From Vespa crabro (lineage: Eukaryota; Arthropoda; Insecta; Hymenoptera; Vespidae): a stretch of 64,000 bases of DNA. The notes under the pieces were generated by a model. The model was not told where the DNA came from and did no database searches. It saw only the letters and a list, made by a program, of their open reading frames with translations. The translations under genes and the position numbers were made by a program. This document shows, piece after piece, positions 13,470 through 26,528 of the stretch (position 1 is its first letter; every line of letters starts with the position of its first letter). Where the stretch lies: contig NC_060961.1 of assembly GCF_910589235.1 (NCBI RefSeq), positions 8,106,557 to 8,170,556 of the forward strand, in the 5' to 3' direction.

Positions 13470-16400
13470 CATATAGTAACTTCGAGATAAACAAATCCGT
13501 TTTAATTTGAAGTATTAATTAGGAAGCATGTTTTTTGGAGAAAGTCTGGGCTTGGATCGTAAAAGTTATTTTTCATTTAATTTTTATTTTTGTATTGGAC
13601 AAACATTTGGTGCTTCATTTAATTTAATATTTTTTTAATGATCTATAACGTAGACAAGATTCATGTCATATAATTAAATTAATATCAAATATTACATTTA
13701 TTATACCATATATTAAATTACTAAATATTAATTCTCCGTATGTGATGTCTTATGCATATATTTTAAGCATGATTTGCTTGAGTTATATTGCTTACAGTAT
13801 CGTCCGATCTCTCGTTTAATTTTATATTATGTGCATCGTTCAGATATATATGTATTTCTATTCTCAATTCTCTTTTGTATTATTTTGAAAATTTGATTTC
13901 TTTCCTTATTTTATATGTTATTATTTAAAGTTTTTAAAGAAAAGTTAAATTCGTTATGTCAGTGATATATGAATTGTGTTTATTTTACTATATATTTGTT
14001 TAAATAAATAAATTAATACATTTTAGTTGTAGTTACGTACTATATATTAGTTATAATATATAGTTAATTGTTGTTTTTATTTATTTACTAATTTATTATC
14101 TTAGATGATACTTGTCGGTCTGATGAATTCACATGTGCAAACAAGCATTGCATTCAACAACATTGGGTCTGTGATCATGATGATGATTGTGGGGATGGCA
14201 GTGATGAAAAAAACTGTACTCCAACTACGTGCAATCCTGTGACAGATTTTGCTTGTACAGAGAACTACTGTATCACAGCACAATGGAGATGCGATGGCGA
14301 TTATGATTGTCCTGATCATTCTGATGAGATTGGTTGTAAGGTACAACTTTACATCTTTTTTAATAAAATTTGTACTATATGATATAATGATATCTACTAT
14401 AATATAATAAAATTGTGGAATAAAATAATTTATTCAACAATATAATAAACTAACTTTTCTCTTATAAGGGAGTTATATCTGGACAGAGGCCAAACCATTG
14501 TGATACAAAAGAATTTAACTGTGATGATGGTGTTACTTGTATACATCAAAGCTGGGTATGTGATGGCGATAAAGACTGTCCAAACGGTGCAGATGAATCG
14601 CCACAAAGATGTCATAACATTACTTGTAGACCTGATCAATTCCAATGTGAAGATCGCCGTACATGTATACCAGGTAATGTATAAAATATAAATAAGAAAG
14701 TTAAATGTTTTATATAGAATTGAATAATATTCAACTTGGCATATTTAGGTCACTTATACTGTAATGACAAAGCTGAGTGTTCTGATGGAAGTGACGAAAA
14801 GAATTGTACAATGAGAGCTGCCGTATGCAATCCATTAACACAATTTGAATGCAGTGAAGCTTCATGCATTCCCCTCGAAAGTGTGTGTGATAAGAAAATG
14901 GATTGTCTCAATTGGGAGGATGAAAGAGCTGACCTTTGCAATGTAGATGAATGTGCCAAAGATAATGGTGGATGTTCACAATTATGTATTAATCTTCCTA
15001 TTGGCTATCGTTGTGATTGCAGACCGGGTTACAAGTTGATCGACAATCGAACCTGCGATGGTAAGAAAAATAAATGAAATAAAAATATATATGTAGAAAG
15101 ATAATAAATAAAAATGTTTATGTTATAGATATTGATGAATGCTTAGAGCCAGGAAGTTGTTCTCAATTTTGTCGAAATGAGAAAGGAACATTTAAGTGTA
15201 ATTGTGCTCCTGGTTATCTAAAAGATCCCAAAAATTTAACACGTTGCAAGGCAGCAGAAGGTCACGCAAGTCTTCTTTTTGCTAGAAGACATGATATTAG
15301 AAAGGTAGCTTTAGATCGTCAAGAAATGACGGCGATTGTCAATAACACTAAAATGGCAACAGCTTTAGACTTTGTTTTTCGAACGGGTATGATATTCTGG
15401 AGCGATATTACGGAAAGAAAAATTTATAAGTAAGTGTGTTTAAACATTTTTTTTTGTTTATATCGTTAAGAATATTAGTTAAACTTAAAAATGATTTAGA
15501 GCACCGATAGATGAAGGGAATGACCGTACAGTTGTAATAGAAGATGATTTAACCACATCAGATGGATTAGCAGTAGATTGGATATATAGTCACATATATT
15601 GGACCGATTCTGGAAAAGATACAATAGAATTAGCTAATTTCGAAGGAAACATGAGAAAAACTCTCATTAAAGATCACATACAAGAGCCGCGAGCTATTGC
15701 TCTAAATCCTTTGGATGGTTGGATGTTTTGGACTGATTGGAGTGACGAAGCTCGTATAGAAAGAGCCGGTATGGATGGTTCTCATCGTTCAGTAAGTTTT
15801 TTAATTCAAATAGTACTTAGTTCTTTAGATAATTAAATCTATAAAATTGATAACAGCAATATAATCATGATATGTTATTAATAAAATTGTAACAGGTTAT
15901 TGTCGGACACGATATAAAGTGGCCAAATGGATTGACTTTGGATTTAATTGGTAAAAGATTATATTGGGTAGATGCTAAACTTAACTTTATAGCATCTTGT
16001 AACTATGATGGTTCAGGAAGACGAACAGTTCTTTATTCAACAGAAATGTTGCGACATCCATTTAGTATTACAACTTTTGAAGATTATGTTTATTGGACAG
16101 ATTGGGATAAAGAAACCATATTTAAAGCAAACAAATTCACTGGCAAAGATGTAGAGCTTGTTACATCTGTAAGGTCACCTCAGCAACCAATGGTGGTACA
16201 TGTGTATCATCCGTATAGGCAACCTGATGGAATGAATCAATGTCAGGCTGTTAATGGTCATTGCAGTCATTTATGTTTACCTGCGCCTAAGATTAATTCA
16301 AGATCTCCACTTCTTAGTTGTGCATGTCCGGATGGACTAAGGCTACTACCTGATGGACTAATGTGTGTAGAAAATGGTAAGGGATATAAAAATCTATTTT

Positions 16401-17482
16401 TAGTCATTAGTATATTGAATGTCTCAAATGAAAAAGCATGAACAATTATTTTGATAAAATAATGAATTAAGAACAATTGCATGATTATTAAGATATTTGA
16501 AATCTATTATTCATATTGCAAGATCTTTAGAGATGTTCTATTGCTATTTATTGATATGTATGTCATTTTATGGATGATATATTTATTTTCGTAAAAAAAA
16601 AAAAAAAATAGAAAAAGCAGAAATAAACTTAAATTTAATTAAGTTTCTTAATATTTTTACTGCAACTCTTTATATATTTAATTTATATCTGTTTTATTAT
16701 ATTCATTCGCATTACTGTTGCATGAATATGGAATATTGCAGTAACTACTACCGTAGAACCAACAACACAACAAAGTGCTAAACTATTTCATAAACTTGAA
16801 CCTCAGAACATTACAACAACTATTCGTAAGTATATCTTGCATGCTTAGTTCTCATATATGTAATCATTGTAATATCACACTTTTGTGTGCATCTTATATT
16901 ATACTTTTGCACTATTAATGATATAAATTACAATATTATTATTATATTTTTTTGTTCTTTTTTAATTCAAATAATTTTCTGTTAATATAGTTCATATTTA
17001 TATATATTTTTTAATTTTACAAATATATTACTCCTAGATCCAATAACCTCGGTGGATACCGGAAAAAAGGATTCTGCAGGTGAATCAACAGATCCTGGTC
17101 TAGTTGCTGGTATTGTTATAGGGGTGGTATCTTTAGGCCTATTATTACTTGCATTAGTGGCAGTATTGTGCTATAGGCATTATCTTCATCGTAATGTTAC
17201 AAGTATGAACTTCGACAATCCTGTATATAGAAAAACTACTGAAGATCAGTTTAGTCTCGAAAAGAACAGATTTCCCCATCCTGCTGCTACAGTTGGAGAA
17301 GAGGTATATATATTTATATATTTATTTATTATTAATATTCTGATGTTAAATTCGATTATATGTATATACATTATAAGACACATATGCACAGAACTACATA
17401 CACTTAAATATTTTAATTATCTTTATTGTTTAAATAGGCTCAAGAACCATTAACGAGTCCTGGAACTAATGACTACGTTTAA
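9398..17482 (+). CDS. LpR: Lipophorin receptor (VLDLR/LDL receptor family), 908 aa, 12 exons
   Basis: Cell-surface endocytic receptor for lipophorin-type lipoproteins. Exons: 9398-9662, 12053-12169, 12686-12808, 14105-14340, 14469-14673, 14749-15060, 15129-15429, 15500-15791, 15896-16376, 16742-16825, 17038-17303, 17438-17482; the frame closes exactly at 909 codons. Order: signal peptide, eight LDLa cysteine repeats with CDxxxDCxDGSDE calcium motifs (about residues 51-410), two EGF modules (the second a DIDEC calcium type), a YWTD beta-propeller (YWTDSGKD, FWTDWSDE, YWVDAK, YWTDWDKE), a third EGF module, a Thr-rich stalk, a membrane span at 827-850 and the internalisation signal FDNPVY at 864-869. 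Eight LDLa repeats make it VLDLR-like rather than seven-repeat LDLR-like. The start is the Met before a hydrophobic leader. The acceptor of exon 2 (12053) is the least certain junction. Early introns are large (up to 2.4 kb) and carry CT and TA microsatellites; single-module exons in phase 1 allow repeat skipping. Confidence 0.96.
11821..11901. repeat. (CT)n(TA)n compound microsatellite in receptor intron 1
   Basis: A CT run (about 11821-11858) passes directly into a pure TA run up to about 11901. It is intronic. Confidence 0.95.
12904..12990. repeat. (CT)n microsatellite in receptor intron 3
   Basis: About 85 bp of nearly pure CT with occasional TTT breaks. Frames across it on either strand (poly-SL or poly-ER) are artefacts. 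Confidence 0.95.
13409..13462. repeat. (TA)n microsatellite in receptor intron 3
   Basis: Pure TA tract within the long third intron of the lipophorin receptor gene, flanked by ATATACATATA sequence. Confidence 0.95.
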
Positions 17483-19135
17483 GGCTTAATCTGTCAATGA
17501 ACTGGGATTAGCAGACTTAAAAAAGCATTGATCATGTAACAAAATCATGTAAAAACTGATGTAATGTATTTACATCTAATGAGCCTGTTCAAATGTATGC
17601 CTGCGTCTGCCCACCTGCCTGCCAACTCAGCTGTGATTATGTTTATTTTTTGTACTGTTTATTTGTTAACAAATTTTTGTGCATTCGAATATACTATACA
17701 TACATGAAACATTTAGATTTGCTCTAAGACATAAAGGGAGAAATGTCTTGGGATATATACGCATGATAACTGTTGTAAAGTAAGTATAACAAGGATTAGA
17801 TATTAAATACACTTCAAATCCCGTACTTCTACATTTTTTAAAAGCTAAGTACATAGTTTCATCAAATATATCATAATATAATGTAGAGTCAAAGATATTT
17901 ACAATCAGTAATATTTTGTCTCTTCTTGCACATTAAATATTAATATCATATACTAATTATGTCCATTGTACATTTATTCTATATCTATTTTATAGAAGAA
18001 ACTATTCTTTCATATTGCTATTTACAAGTGTCAATACAAAAAAAAGGAAATACTTCTGTTTTTAAAGTAAAAGTATATATATATATATTTTCCAAAGTTA
18101 CATAGACAAATATTTAAATTATAATATCAATACTGTATGGATGTCTATATTGGCTTAGCTTAAGTATCTGGAAGTTGTTAGCAATCTTATATTATACAGA
18201 ATTCAAATTATACACAAAAAATTTCTTTATTTATTTGCTCATAAACAAAACAAGAAAAAAATACGAATTATAGTGGTTTATACATATTTCGATCATGAAC
18301 AGCAATTTCTAGTTATAATTATACATAATATTTTTTCTCAGGTTAAGGTGCTTAATATCTAATATAGTATTTTACATATTTTGATTTCTATAATGAAGCT
18401 ATTTTTTTTGCAGCGTGATTTGCATGTACATTACACAATATATAATTGTTATTCATTAATCTAAATATATACATATATGTTGTAAGAGATATTTTGATTG
18501 TTGTTACTTAATTATTTATTATACAAGAATTTATTTGGAAATTGTTCTTCTGATGGATAGGGTTCTATTGTCGGAGTCATATGTAAATGATGCGGAAATT
18601 AGATAATGTATGAAAAATTGTACAAATTATTAATGTAAAAAGTGTATAAACTTACACACATTTTTATGAAAATTTGTTTTATCGCAAAATTATTAAATGC
18701 GATTAAACAAATATCATGAATGTTGTGATAAAACGTATTTTTTCAACTGTCGACCATACATCTGCTTTAGTAATTATTGTAATGATCGAAGTTGGTTTTT
18801 TTTATTTTTTTTTTAAATAGTACGTTTTTTCTTTGGTATTATGTAGATTTAAGAATAAAAATTCTTATATCTGACCCCGATAGTAGTTCGATAACTCAGA
18901 GTACCAAAAGCAGGAAAACAAAAAATCCTTCTTAATTTATAAAATCAAGTTTCTCCTTTTATGTCAATTGTAAAATGCATATATAAACAGTCTTTTTAGC
19001 ATTATCAATATTTCATAATAGCTGCCTACGTTCTAATATGTGGCCCATATCATGATTAAGAGACACCTTTTAGTAATAGTAAGTTAATACTCTCTTACGT
19101 ATAATGGTGTGTGTGTGTGTGTGTATGTATATGTG

Positions 19136-19176
<41 letters not shown>

Positions 19177-19942
19177 TACATCAAGCAGATGTCATAAAAT
19201 TAATATAGGAACACTAAGAATGACTGTGCATTTACTAAAATTTGTTTAGAGATTCAACCTGCCAATGAAATCAATGTACATGTATAGAACTATTGCCTCT
19301 GGTATAAGAGTTTTACTTACTACATATATATATGCTTTACGATTATTGTATTAGATAATTAAATGTTTCAGAAACAAATGTTCTTCTAATTAAGATTATT
19401 AGAAGTAATGTAATGCTAGATTCTCAAATAAGTCATACATATTGAAAAATAGCGAAAGATACTTAAGTGATCATTGCAAAAACATGTTTAACGGGAAGAT
19501 TATAATGATATCTATATATATTTACATTAAAAAACATTACTTATATAAAGAAACTTCAAATCAAAATCTTTGTAAAGATTATTTATTGATATCATGATAG
19601 CTCAAAAAATCCAAACAAGTCGTGCAATAGAGATCATTTTTGCAAGTTTTTTATTATAATAATTATATAATAATTATAGTTATTAAATAGAACATCTTAT
19701 GTTGTTTATTAATATGTATGACATAAGTACGACTGCAAGAAAGCAAAGTCCAAAATTAAATAGAGGCTCGGTGATGATTCCAATCAAAAAGTAATGTGTA
19801 TAATGCGCATTAGTCGCATTTGAATGTGTGAATCTCGTAAGGCAATATCTTGTACTATCCAACCTATTTGCCAAAATTGTGTCAAACGTTAGCAATATAT
19901 TATCACTACCACATAATATAAATATAAATATATATATATATA

Positions 19943-19998
<56 letters not shown>

Positions 19999-20365
19999 TA
20001 TTATATATATAATTTATTATAATGGTTATTGTATAAATAAATATATAAAATAAATCTCACTATTGTCATATTATCATTTTATTTGTATAAAACATAAATT
20101 TGTAAATACATAAGTACTTTGGAAAATATATTATGGGAACTTTTTATGCAAGAATTAAAAATATATGTAAAATATAAATTAAGCCTTTCAATAATTTTAT
20201 TAGATTTACATTTATATTACATTTAGCTTACTTGATATATTTTTATTATCAAATAAAAGTTGATTATAAAGGATATAATTTCAAAAGATATACAAAAAGA
20301 ATAGAAGAATTTAATACTGTTTAATTGTAATTATTCTTACTTTACTATCATACAAAATAGTATCA
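17483..20365. other. Convergent 3' region between LpR and NPRL3
   Basis: No gene of its own is visible. The left part should be the 3' UTR of the lipophorin receptor (+) and the right end that of NPRL3 (-). It includes a GT/TA compound microsatellite at 19108-19171 and a long TA/TATAATTA tract at 19926-20015. Several AATAAA words exist on both strands, but I cannot choose the used poly(A) site. Confidence 0.6.
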
Positions 20366-22436
20366 CTAAGATCCTAACTGAGTATGAAACATATCTATTG
20401 CAGGATCTTCACATTCACGTGTTATTAGTATATCTCTAAATTTATCTAATATTTGCAATAATTGAGATCTTCTAATATTTTCTAAATACATTATTTCTTC
20501 TAGATGATGTCCACCATTAAAATATCCAAGCCGACACAATTTATCGAGTAACTTTCTGTCATCAGACGGAATATCATAACTTTCTGATGGATAATTATAG
20601 AACACTTCTTTTTTATGTAAAGTATGAGATAGCTCTTCTTTTACATCGGTAATTATTCCTTTATTAGTTTCATCAAAATCCCAAGAATTTTCAGTTTCAT
20701 CAATATGATTTACATCAAAAGTTGCTTGCTCTTTTGAGTCCTTTAAAAAAAATAGATAATCTATATCTGTGTTTACTGACTATAAGAAAAAAATTATCAT
20801 TACTTACCAGTAATACAAGACCATGTACTGTTGGCATGTATTGAACATATGTATGCAATTGCAAAAGTAGATGATTTTTGAGCAACCATATAATGACTTT
20901 TACTAATTGTGTTTGTTGCTGAGGTTGACTTAAAGGATTTAACTTTTGACTAATTGATGTTGGCAAGGAAAAATCACTAATAACCTAAAAATATATGCAG
21001 CATAGATTATGATTTGAGGAATTTTGTAAACTAATAAATATAATTCTATACATACTTGTAGAAGACAAAGTCCAGAAAATTGTTCAGAAAATGCTTCCAA
21101 TAATTGATTAGATAAAATAGCATCTGGTGATACAACATAAACATTACTTTCACAAAGTGGATAAATTATTCTAGCTTTAGCCCAATAAACTAAATGTCCA
21201 GTCAGTTGGAATACTTGTGTCAATGTTAGATCTGAATCAGCTGCTAATGTTTGTAGACTTTTTAATGGATTATACATTTGAATTAGACGTCTTAATGCTG
21301 GAGAAGAATCTATTGGCAATGAATCTAATAAGTCTGAAGGTTCAATTAACAAAAGCAGTCCATGATAAGGTCTTAAACTGTTTAAACATCTGTAAATAAT
21401 TATTAATATTATTTTTTTCTCAGAAATTATGCAAATATATTTATGTAAAATTCTGCTGTTTTTACCTATCAATAATCTCAGGATTAATGAAGAAACCTTT
21501 CTTGTATGATTGGTGAACTTTTTGTGGAAGACAAAACCGCACTTGTATCCATTTATTAATCATAATATTAATTATACCAGATGTACTGATACTACTGAAA
21601 ACTGTTTTTAAATTACGAGCAAGTAAACTTTTCTGCAATATCAATTCATATGGAGATTCATCACTATCACTTTCACCCTCTGATCTAAAAATATATGTAC
21701 ATATATGTTAAAAATTTATAATTGTTATTACATGAAAAATAATCAAATAAACATTTCCTTTACCTAGCAGTAATTTCATCATGAGTTGATACCATAATCT
21801 TAATTTCATCTGTCAAAAAACCACATCTTTTTTCTTCGTGCCTTAATGCAATGCCCAATCTAAAATGAAAGTAAACTACTTATCTTTTGAATTTTGTGAC
21901 TATTAAATATTTATACAGAACAAACCTTCTGCTTAGATCATAATAACATTTTACTACAGAATGACTTGCTTGAGCTTGTAAAGCAAACACTACATTAAAG
22001 AGCATAGAAGAATTGACTTCTTTAAAACCACGCTGTGGTATTAAAGTAGGATGTCCAACGAAGCGAACATCATTTACTTTCAATTCAAATTTTTGTTCAC
22101 ACAATTCAGGTTTAACTGCAAATAATGTTGAAAGTACTTCATCCTTTAAGCCAGTAAGATTTCCATTGTTTATGTTAGAAGTTGGAAATGGTAGAGACTG
22201 CTAATGAAGATCTAATAGTAAATTAACTACAATAACATTATTAGATAGTTAAACATGATAAATCTCGAATTCACCTGCAATAAATCTTCCGTAGTTGTCA
22301 AGGAATACGGATTTTTACGTTTTGTGCATTGTTTTGAGTCACGCACATGACTCATCATATGTGGATATCGAAATAGAAGTCTGTCACCCTTGCTGTCACT
22401 TTTTACAAGAATTATACTTAACGGGTTGATTTCCAT
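20366..22436 (-). CDS. NPRL3: GATOR1 complex subunit NPRL3, 545 aa, 7 exons
   Basis: Nitrogen permease regulator-like 3 acts with NPRL2 and DEPDC5 in GATOR1, the GTPase-activating complex for Rag GTPases at the lysosome that restrains TORC1 when amino acids are scarce. Exons (minus order): 22436-22275, 22200-21926, 21859-21764, 21684-21466, 21389-21056, 20984-20808, 20740-20366; the frame closes at 546 codons. The N-terminus (MEINPLSIILVKSDSKGDRL, then LLFRYP) is the typical longin-type opening of the family. Exon 2 holds the usual PxLxCEQKFELKVNDVRFVG segment, and the C-terminus ends in the winged-helix signature EEIMYLENIRRSQLLQILDK followed by FRDIL. An acidic Ser/Asp stretch (SEGESDSDESP) and a Gln-rich linker separate the domains. 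Length is close to the animal family (about 570 aa). Confidence 0.95.
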
Positions 22437-23589
22437 ACTTAATTATAAGAAATTGTATTTTTCTTTAAAAACAATTTATAAGCAGAACGAAATAAAGAAC
22501 GATGGTGTTATTATTATTCTTAATTAAACAAAAAATAAGAAATACATTTAAAAAAAAAAAATATTTATCAAATATTTTTATTCAGAAAAAAATTGTTCGA
22601 TGAAACATAACAATTTATAATAAACTACATTAGATTCAAACTTTTGACGAGTACATAATAACGTCGAACGATCTTAAACATAATTGTTTATTCGTATATG
22701 TTTACTTTTTTATAAGGATTACTCAAACGTTTGCACAATGTGCAACGCAAATGCATACTGCATTTAACCTATACTCAAATGACACTAAATTAACTGCACT
22801 AAATTAAACAATGTTTCATCATTTTTTCTTTTTATATCTTTATAAGTCCTCTTTAATATTATTATCATATTAGAATAACAAGCGTTTTAATAATACGATA
22901 AAAATAAATAATAAATGATTTTTAAATATCCTCTTTGTGACGTAATTGAAACATCATGATATAATTGATTAATTTAAAGTACTTTTTAATAGTTATATCA
23001 ATTTGTTTTCTGCTCATGATATTTCGCTCGCAATGTATGCGACTTCAGCGACAGGTATGGACAAAATATGAACTACAAACGTAATAAAAGCTTATATATG
23101 TTATACCTCTCTCACGTGTACATAACAATTGGTTTAGTGAGTTAGAATAAGTAGTTTAGTAGAATATGAATTCACATTTTTCAGTCTTTCATATGTATAT
23201 CTTTCTTTGATGGTAGGAATGCGTCTTGCAGTGATTCGTGTTAGATACGACGTTGGTACGCTTTTGTTTCACGATAAAGAATAAGAAATAAATATAATTA
23301 ACATATATGATAATTAATATATAAATTTGCGAATTTAAAGAAATTATCTTTGAATTTAACTATATCTTATCTGTTTGTCTGTAGTAATATTATTGGCAAT
23401 GTAAAATGTTAGTACTTTAGTGTTTAATCAGAATTAAAGGGATTTTGAAGATACACTGAAATATGCAGCCATTCGATAGTACTTGTATTATATGATATAT
23501 AATTAGATTTCAATATATTGCAATATCGATCCAGATCTCCCTACGAGGTAGTTGCTACATGTGAAAATCCTCAGATTAATGGGACTACA

Positions 23590-24150
23590 CTAAAATCCGC
23601 ATTCACGAGGTAATCTAATCGAATGTTCGAACAAATAAAACGAAGTGTCCGATAGGACTTTTAATCATTTCCACGAACATACATGAGTGTTAGAATAACG
23701 GTGACTTTACGTTGAAATCCAAGGTGATATGAGCTAAACGAGAACTTTGGTTCCCAATGCTATCTAGAGAAGAGTCAGTCTCCACTTACGGGTAACAGGA
23801 CCGTCGCAACATCAGCAGCTACATATACTCCACTTTTAAGTAGAACCGTTCGTGTATCCCGAATTTCGAACAATATAACGAAATCTATGATAGAACTTTT
23901 AATCGCGCCCGGACACCTACGCGAGTATTAAAATAATAGTGACTCTACTCTAAAATCAACGTACCCGGGATAATCAGAGCTAACCGAGAATTCTGGCTCC
24001 CAACGCTAACGGAGGATGGTTAGTCCCTCTTATAGATAATAAGACCGTCGCAATATCGTCAGCTACGTACACCACTGTAAAACTAATCAAGATTTCGAAT
24101 AATCAAACAAAATCCATTATCGTAGAACTTCTATTCGCCTGTAAAAATTC
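23590..24150. repeat. Satellite-like tandem repeat, about 235-245 bp unit
   Basis: Two nearly complete diverged units (about 23641-23885 and 23885-24116) are flanked by partial ones. Shared landmarks in order: TAGAACTTTTAATC, GTGACTxTAC, AAATCxACGTxxC, GAGCTAAxCGAGAA, GGxTCCCAAxGCTA, AGACCGTCGCAA.ATC.TCAGCTAC and TTTCGAA.AAT. The same landmarks partly recur at 23596-23640 and 24116-24150. No ORF. Confidence 0.75.
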
Positions 24151-24180
24151 AATCAATCACCCGACCGCAAATGAATCTAT

Positions 24181-24380
24181 CCCTCGACGTTCCTCGACGT
24201 CCCTTGACGTTCCTCGATATCCCTCAATGTCCCTCGATGTCCCTCAATGTCCTTCGTCATCCCTCAATGTCCCTCGTCGTCCATAGACGTTTTTCGACTC
24301 CCTTGACATCCCTCAATGTCCTTCAATATTCCTCGACGTCCCTCGATGATCTTTTGTCGTCCTTCATTGTCCCTTGATAA
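24181..24380. repeat. 10-bp minisatellite, consensus CCCTCGATGT
   Basis: About twenty imperfect copies of a 10-bp unit run head to tail (CCCTCGACGT, TCCTCGACGT, CCCTTGACGT, CCCTCAATGT and similar). The period is exact for the first twelve copies, then shifts by one base near 24301. The open frames here reflect the repeat (LDVP/SLNV type peptides), not a gene. Confidence 0.93.
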
Positions 24381-25560
24381 TCTCTTGATGATCTCTAAAA
24401 AAAAAAAGAAAAGATAAAGAACAGAAAAAGAAAGCAGCTCTTCACAATGCTGAGGTAGCAGTCCGCACAAAGACCGACACTCATGAGCCCTATCCATGGA
24501 TCCCATCTGAAATTTATAAATAATAATTAATAAGAGTAGATAAAAATAAATACTTCAAAATTACTTAAAAATGGCAAGGGAAAATGGGATAGAATAATTT
24601 TCTGTGCATTTCTTCAAGAAATATTTTATAATTCTAGTATATTTAATCCATTTATCTATTCAAGTATAATTAGCAATGTAAAATTTGAGTACTTCAATGT
24701 TTAATTAGAATTAGATTAAAAAAATATTCTTGAAATATGTAACCATTCGCTCAATAGTACTTGCTTACCAAAAAATTTTGATAAATCGCAAGTATCACAG
24801 ATTCAGGTCTCACTACGTGGAGACTGTTGCATCTGGAGATCCATTTATGGCCTTTAATACAAAAATCTAAGTCAGTGTATATTCAACAAGGTCGATTTTA
24901 AATCAATAATATATGATAATATACGTATACGATCTTTGTAATGTTGCTAAGAATGTGTAGTGTTTAAATAGTAACTAATTATAATACATATACCTTGTAC
25001 ATTGTTTGAATGTTTGTAAAATGTTAATTTATATGTGTCGAAAGTAAAATTAAATTTATTTTATATTGATCGTGTCTTATAATCTTCGTAATGTTGCTAA
25101 GAATGTTCTGTTGTTTAAATATTAATTCATTATAGATCATTTACTTCGTGCATTGTTTAAATGTTAGTAAAATAATTTTATTTATTAATTTTTCCCGAAT
25201 TGGTGATCTCATTACGTGGAACTAGCTGAAAAGAAATAAGGAAAGAAAAAAAGAATATATATAAATATATATAAGTAATATGTCTATATATTACTTATAT
25301 GAAAGATAAAATTCTGAATTTAATTTAATTTAATTTTAGAAAATTAAAAGAAAATGAAAAATTGTTGATATTAATTTAAAGAAATATTATTTTCTCTGAA
25401 AGAAATATTATTTTAATAACGGATGGCAAAATTTGACACACATTCCAGTAAGCTTGTTTCAGTTCCATGTGTATCTTCATTCAGTGCATTTTTAGTGATC
25501 CCTACAATTGCCATATCTTATATTTTTCGTAGCAACTTTTATATACTTTAATATAGAATT

Positions 25561-25725
25561 TGATTTTATTTAAGTAAAATTATGAATTTAATTGAACTTT
25601 CGAAAAGAGAAAATGTGCAAAATTTATGACTTGACTTTAAATTGATTTTATTGAAATAAAATTATGAATTTAATTGAACTTTAGGAAAGAGAGAAGTACA
25701 AAATTTCTGTATTGATTTTAATGGT
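25561..25725. repeat. 82-bp direct repeat, two copies
   Basis: TGATTTTATT followed by AAAATTATGAATTTAATTGA occurs at 25561 and again at 25643, with the following ACTTT..GAAA.AGAGAxAxxxxCAAAATTT also conserved. Two tandem units of 82 bp, no coding content. Confidence 0.8.
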
Positions 25726-26528
25726 AAAAATGCATAAAATATGAAATAATCCTATTTATATACGCGTGGCAATATGGGATTGGAGATGGAATGTTACGTC
25801 GTCTTAATTTTTCAAATCTACATCCATACACCCATTATCATTCCCCAAGAACATTTTGAGTGACAATATGGTAATATCAGAATAATATCATTCTGAAAAG
25901 TTTATGGTGAATTTTCAAAAATAACTCAATAGCTTATAATTGCCCTTTTGAGCTACAGTTCGTGGGAGTCTCTTCGGTATATATCTTCGTTTCTTCCAAC
26001 CCTAATCTAATCGATTATCACTAAAAAAACTGTCACTACAAAATTTGATTCCAAATTCTAAGGTATGAAAAAAACCCTAACATAATCCTAACTTATCTGA
26101 AAATTATAAACGTTATCTTTTTGAATAAAAACTGATCACTACCTTTCCGAGAAATACCTTTTCGCAACGTAGGAGAAATTAAAATTAGTATATTAATAGC
26201 TGAAAATCCTGAGTTAAAAATTCATTAACTTATCATCTACGCTTACGGACTGACTCGACAAGTCTCTTTGTTTTTTAGCGAATACTTTACTCGACTTTTC
26301 TCTTTCAAAAGCAATAACTCTATTGAGACTTCTCTTTTATCCATTCAAATTGATTAAATATTTAAATAATAGTTATTTAAAAATATAAAACAAATGGACG
26401 TTTCTTCTTATAAGCGAGTATTTTAATTATTATAAAAAAATCATACATATTTTCGTTTGTAATCCAGAGACTGTCATCTTGTTCATTCTCTATTAGAACT
26501 CATGAATATCGATTCTTTACTATTAGAT

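Larger units (their letters stand above)
22437..26520. other. Gene-free repeat island, left part
   Basis: About 4 kb upstream of NPRL3 with no exon I can support. It should include the NPRL3 promoter near 22440-22800. Beyond that lie diverged tandem and dispersed repeats (23398-24116, 24670-24860), a 10-bp minisatellite (24181-24380), a repeated block at 24920-25180 and an 82-bp duplication at 25561-25725. Confidence 0.65.
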
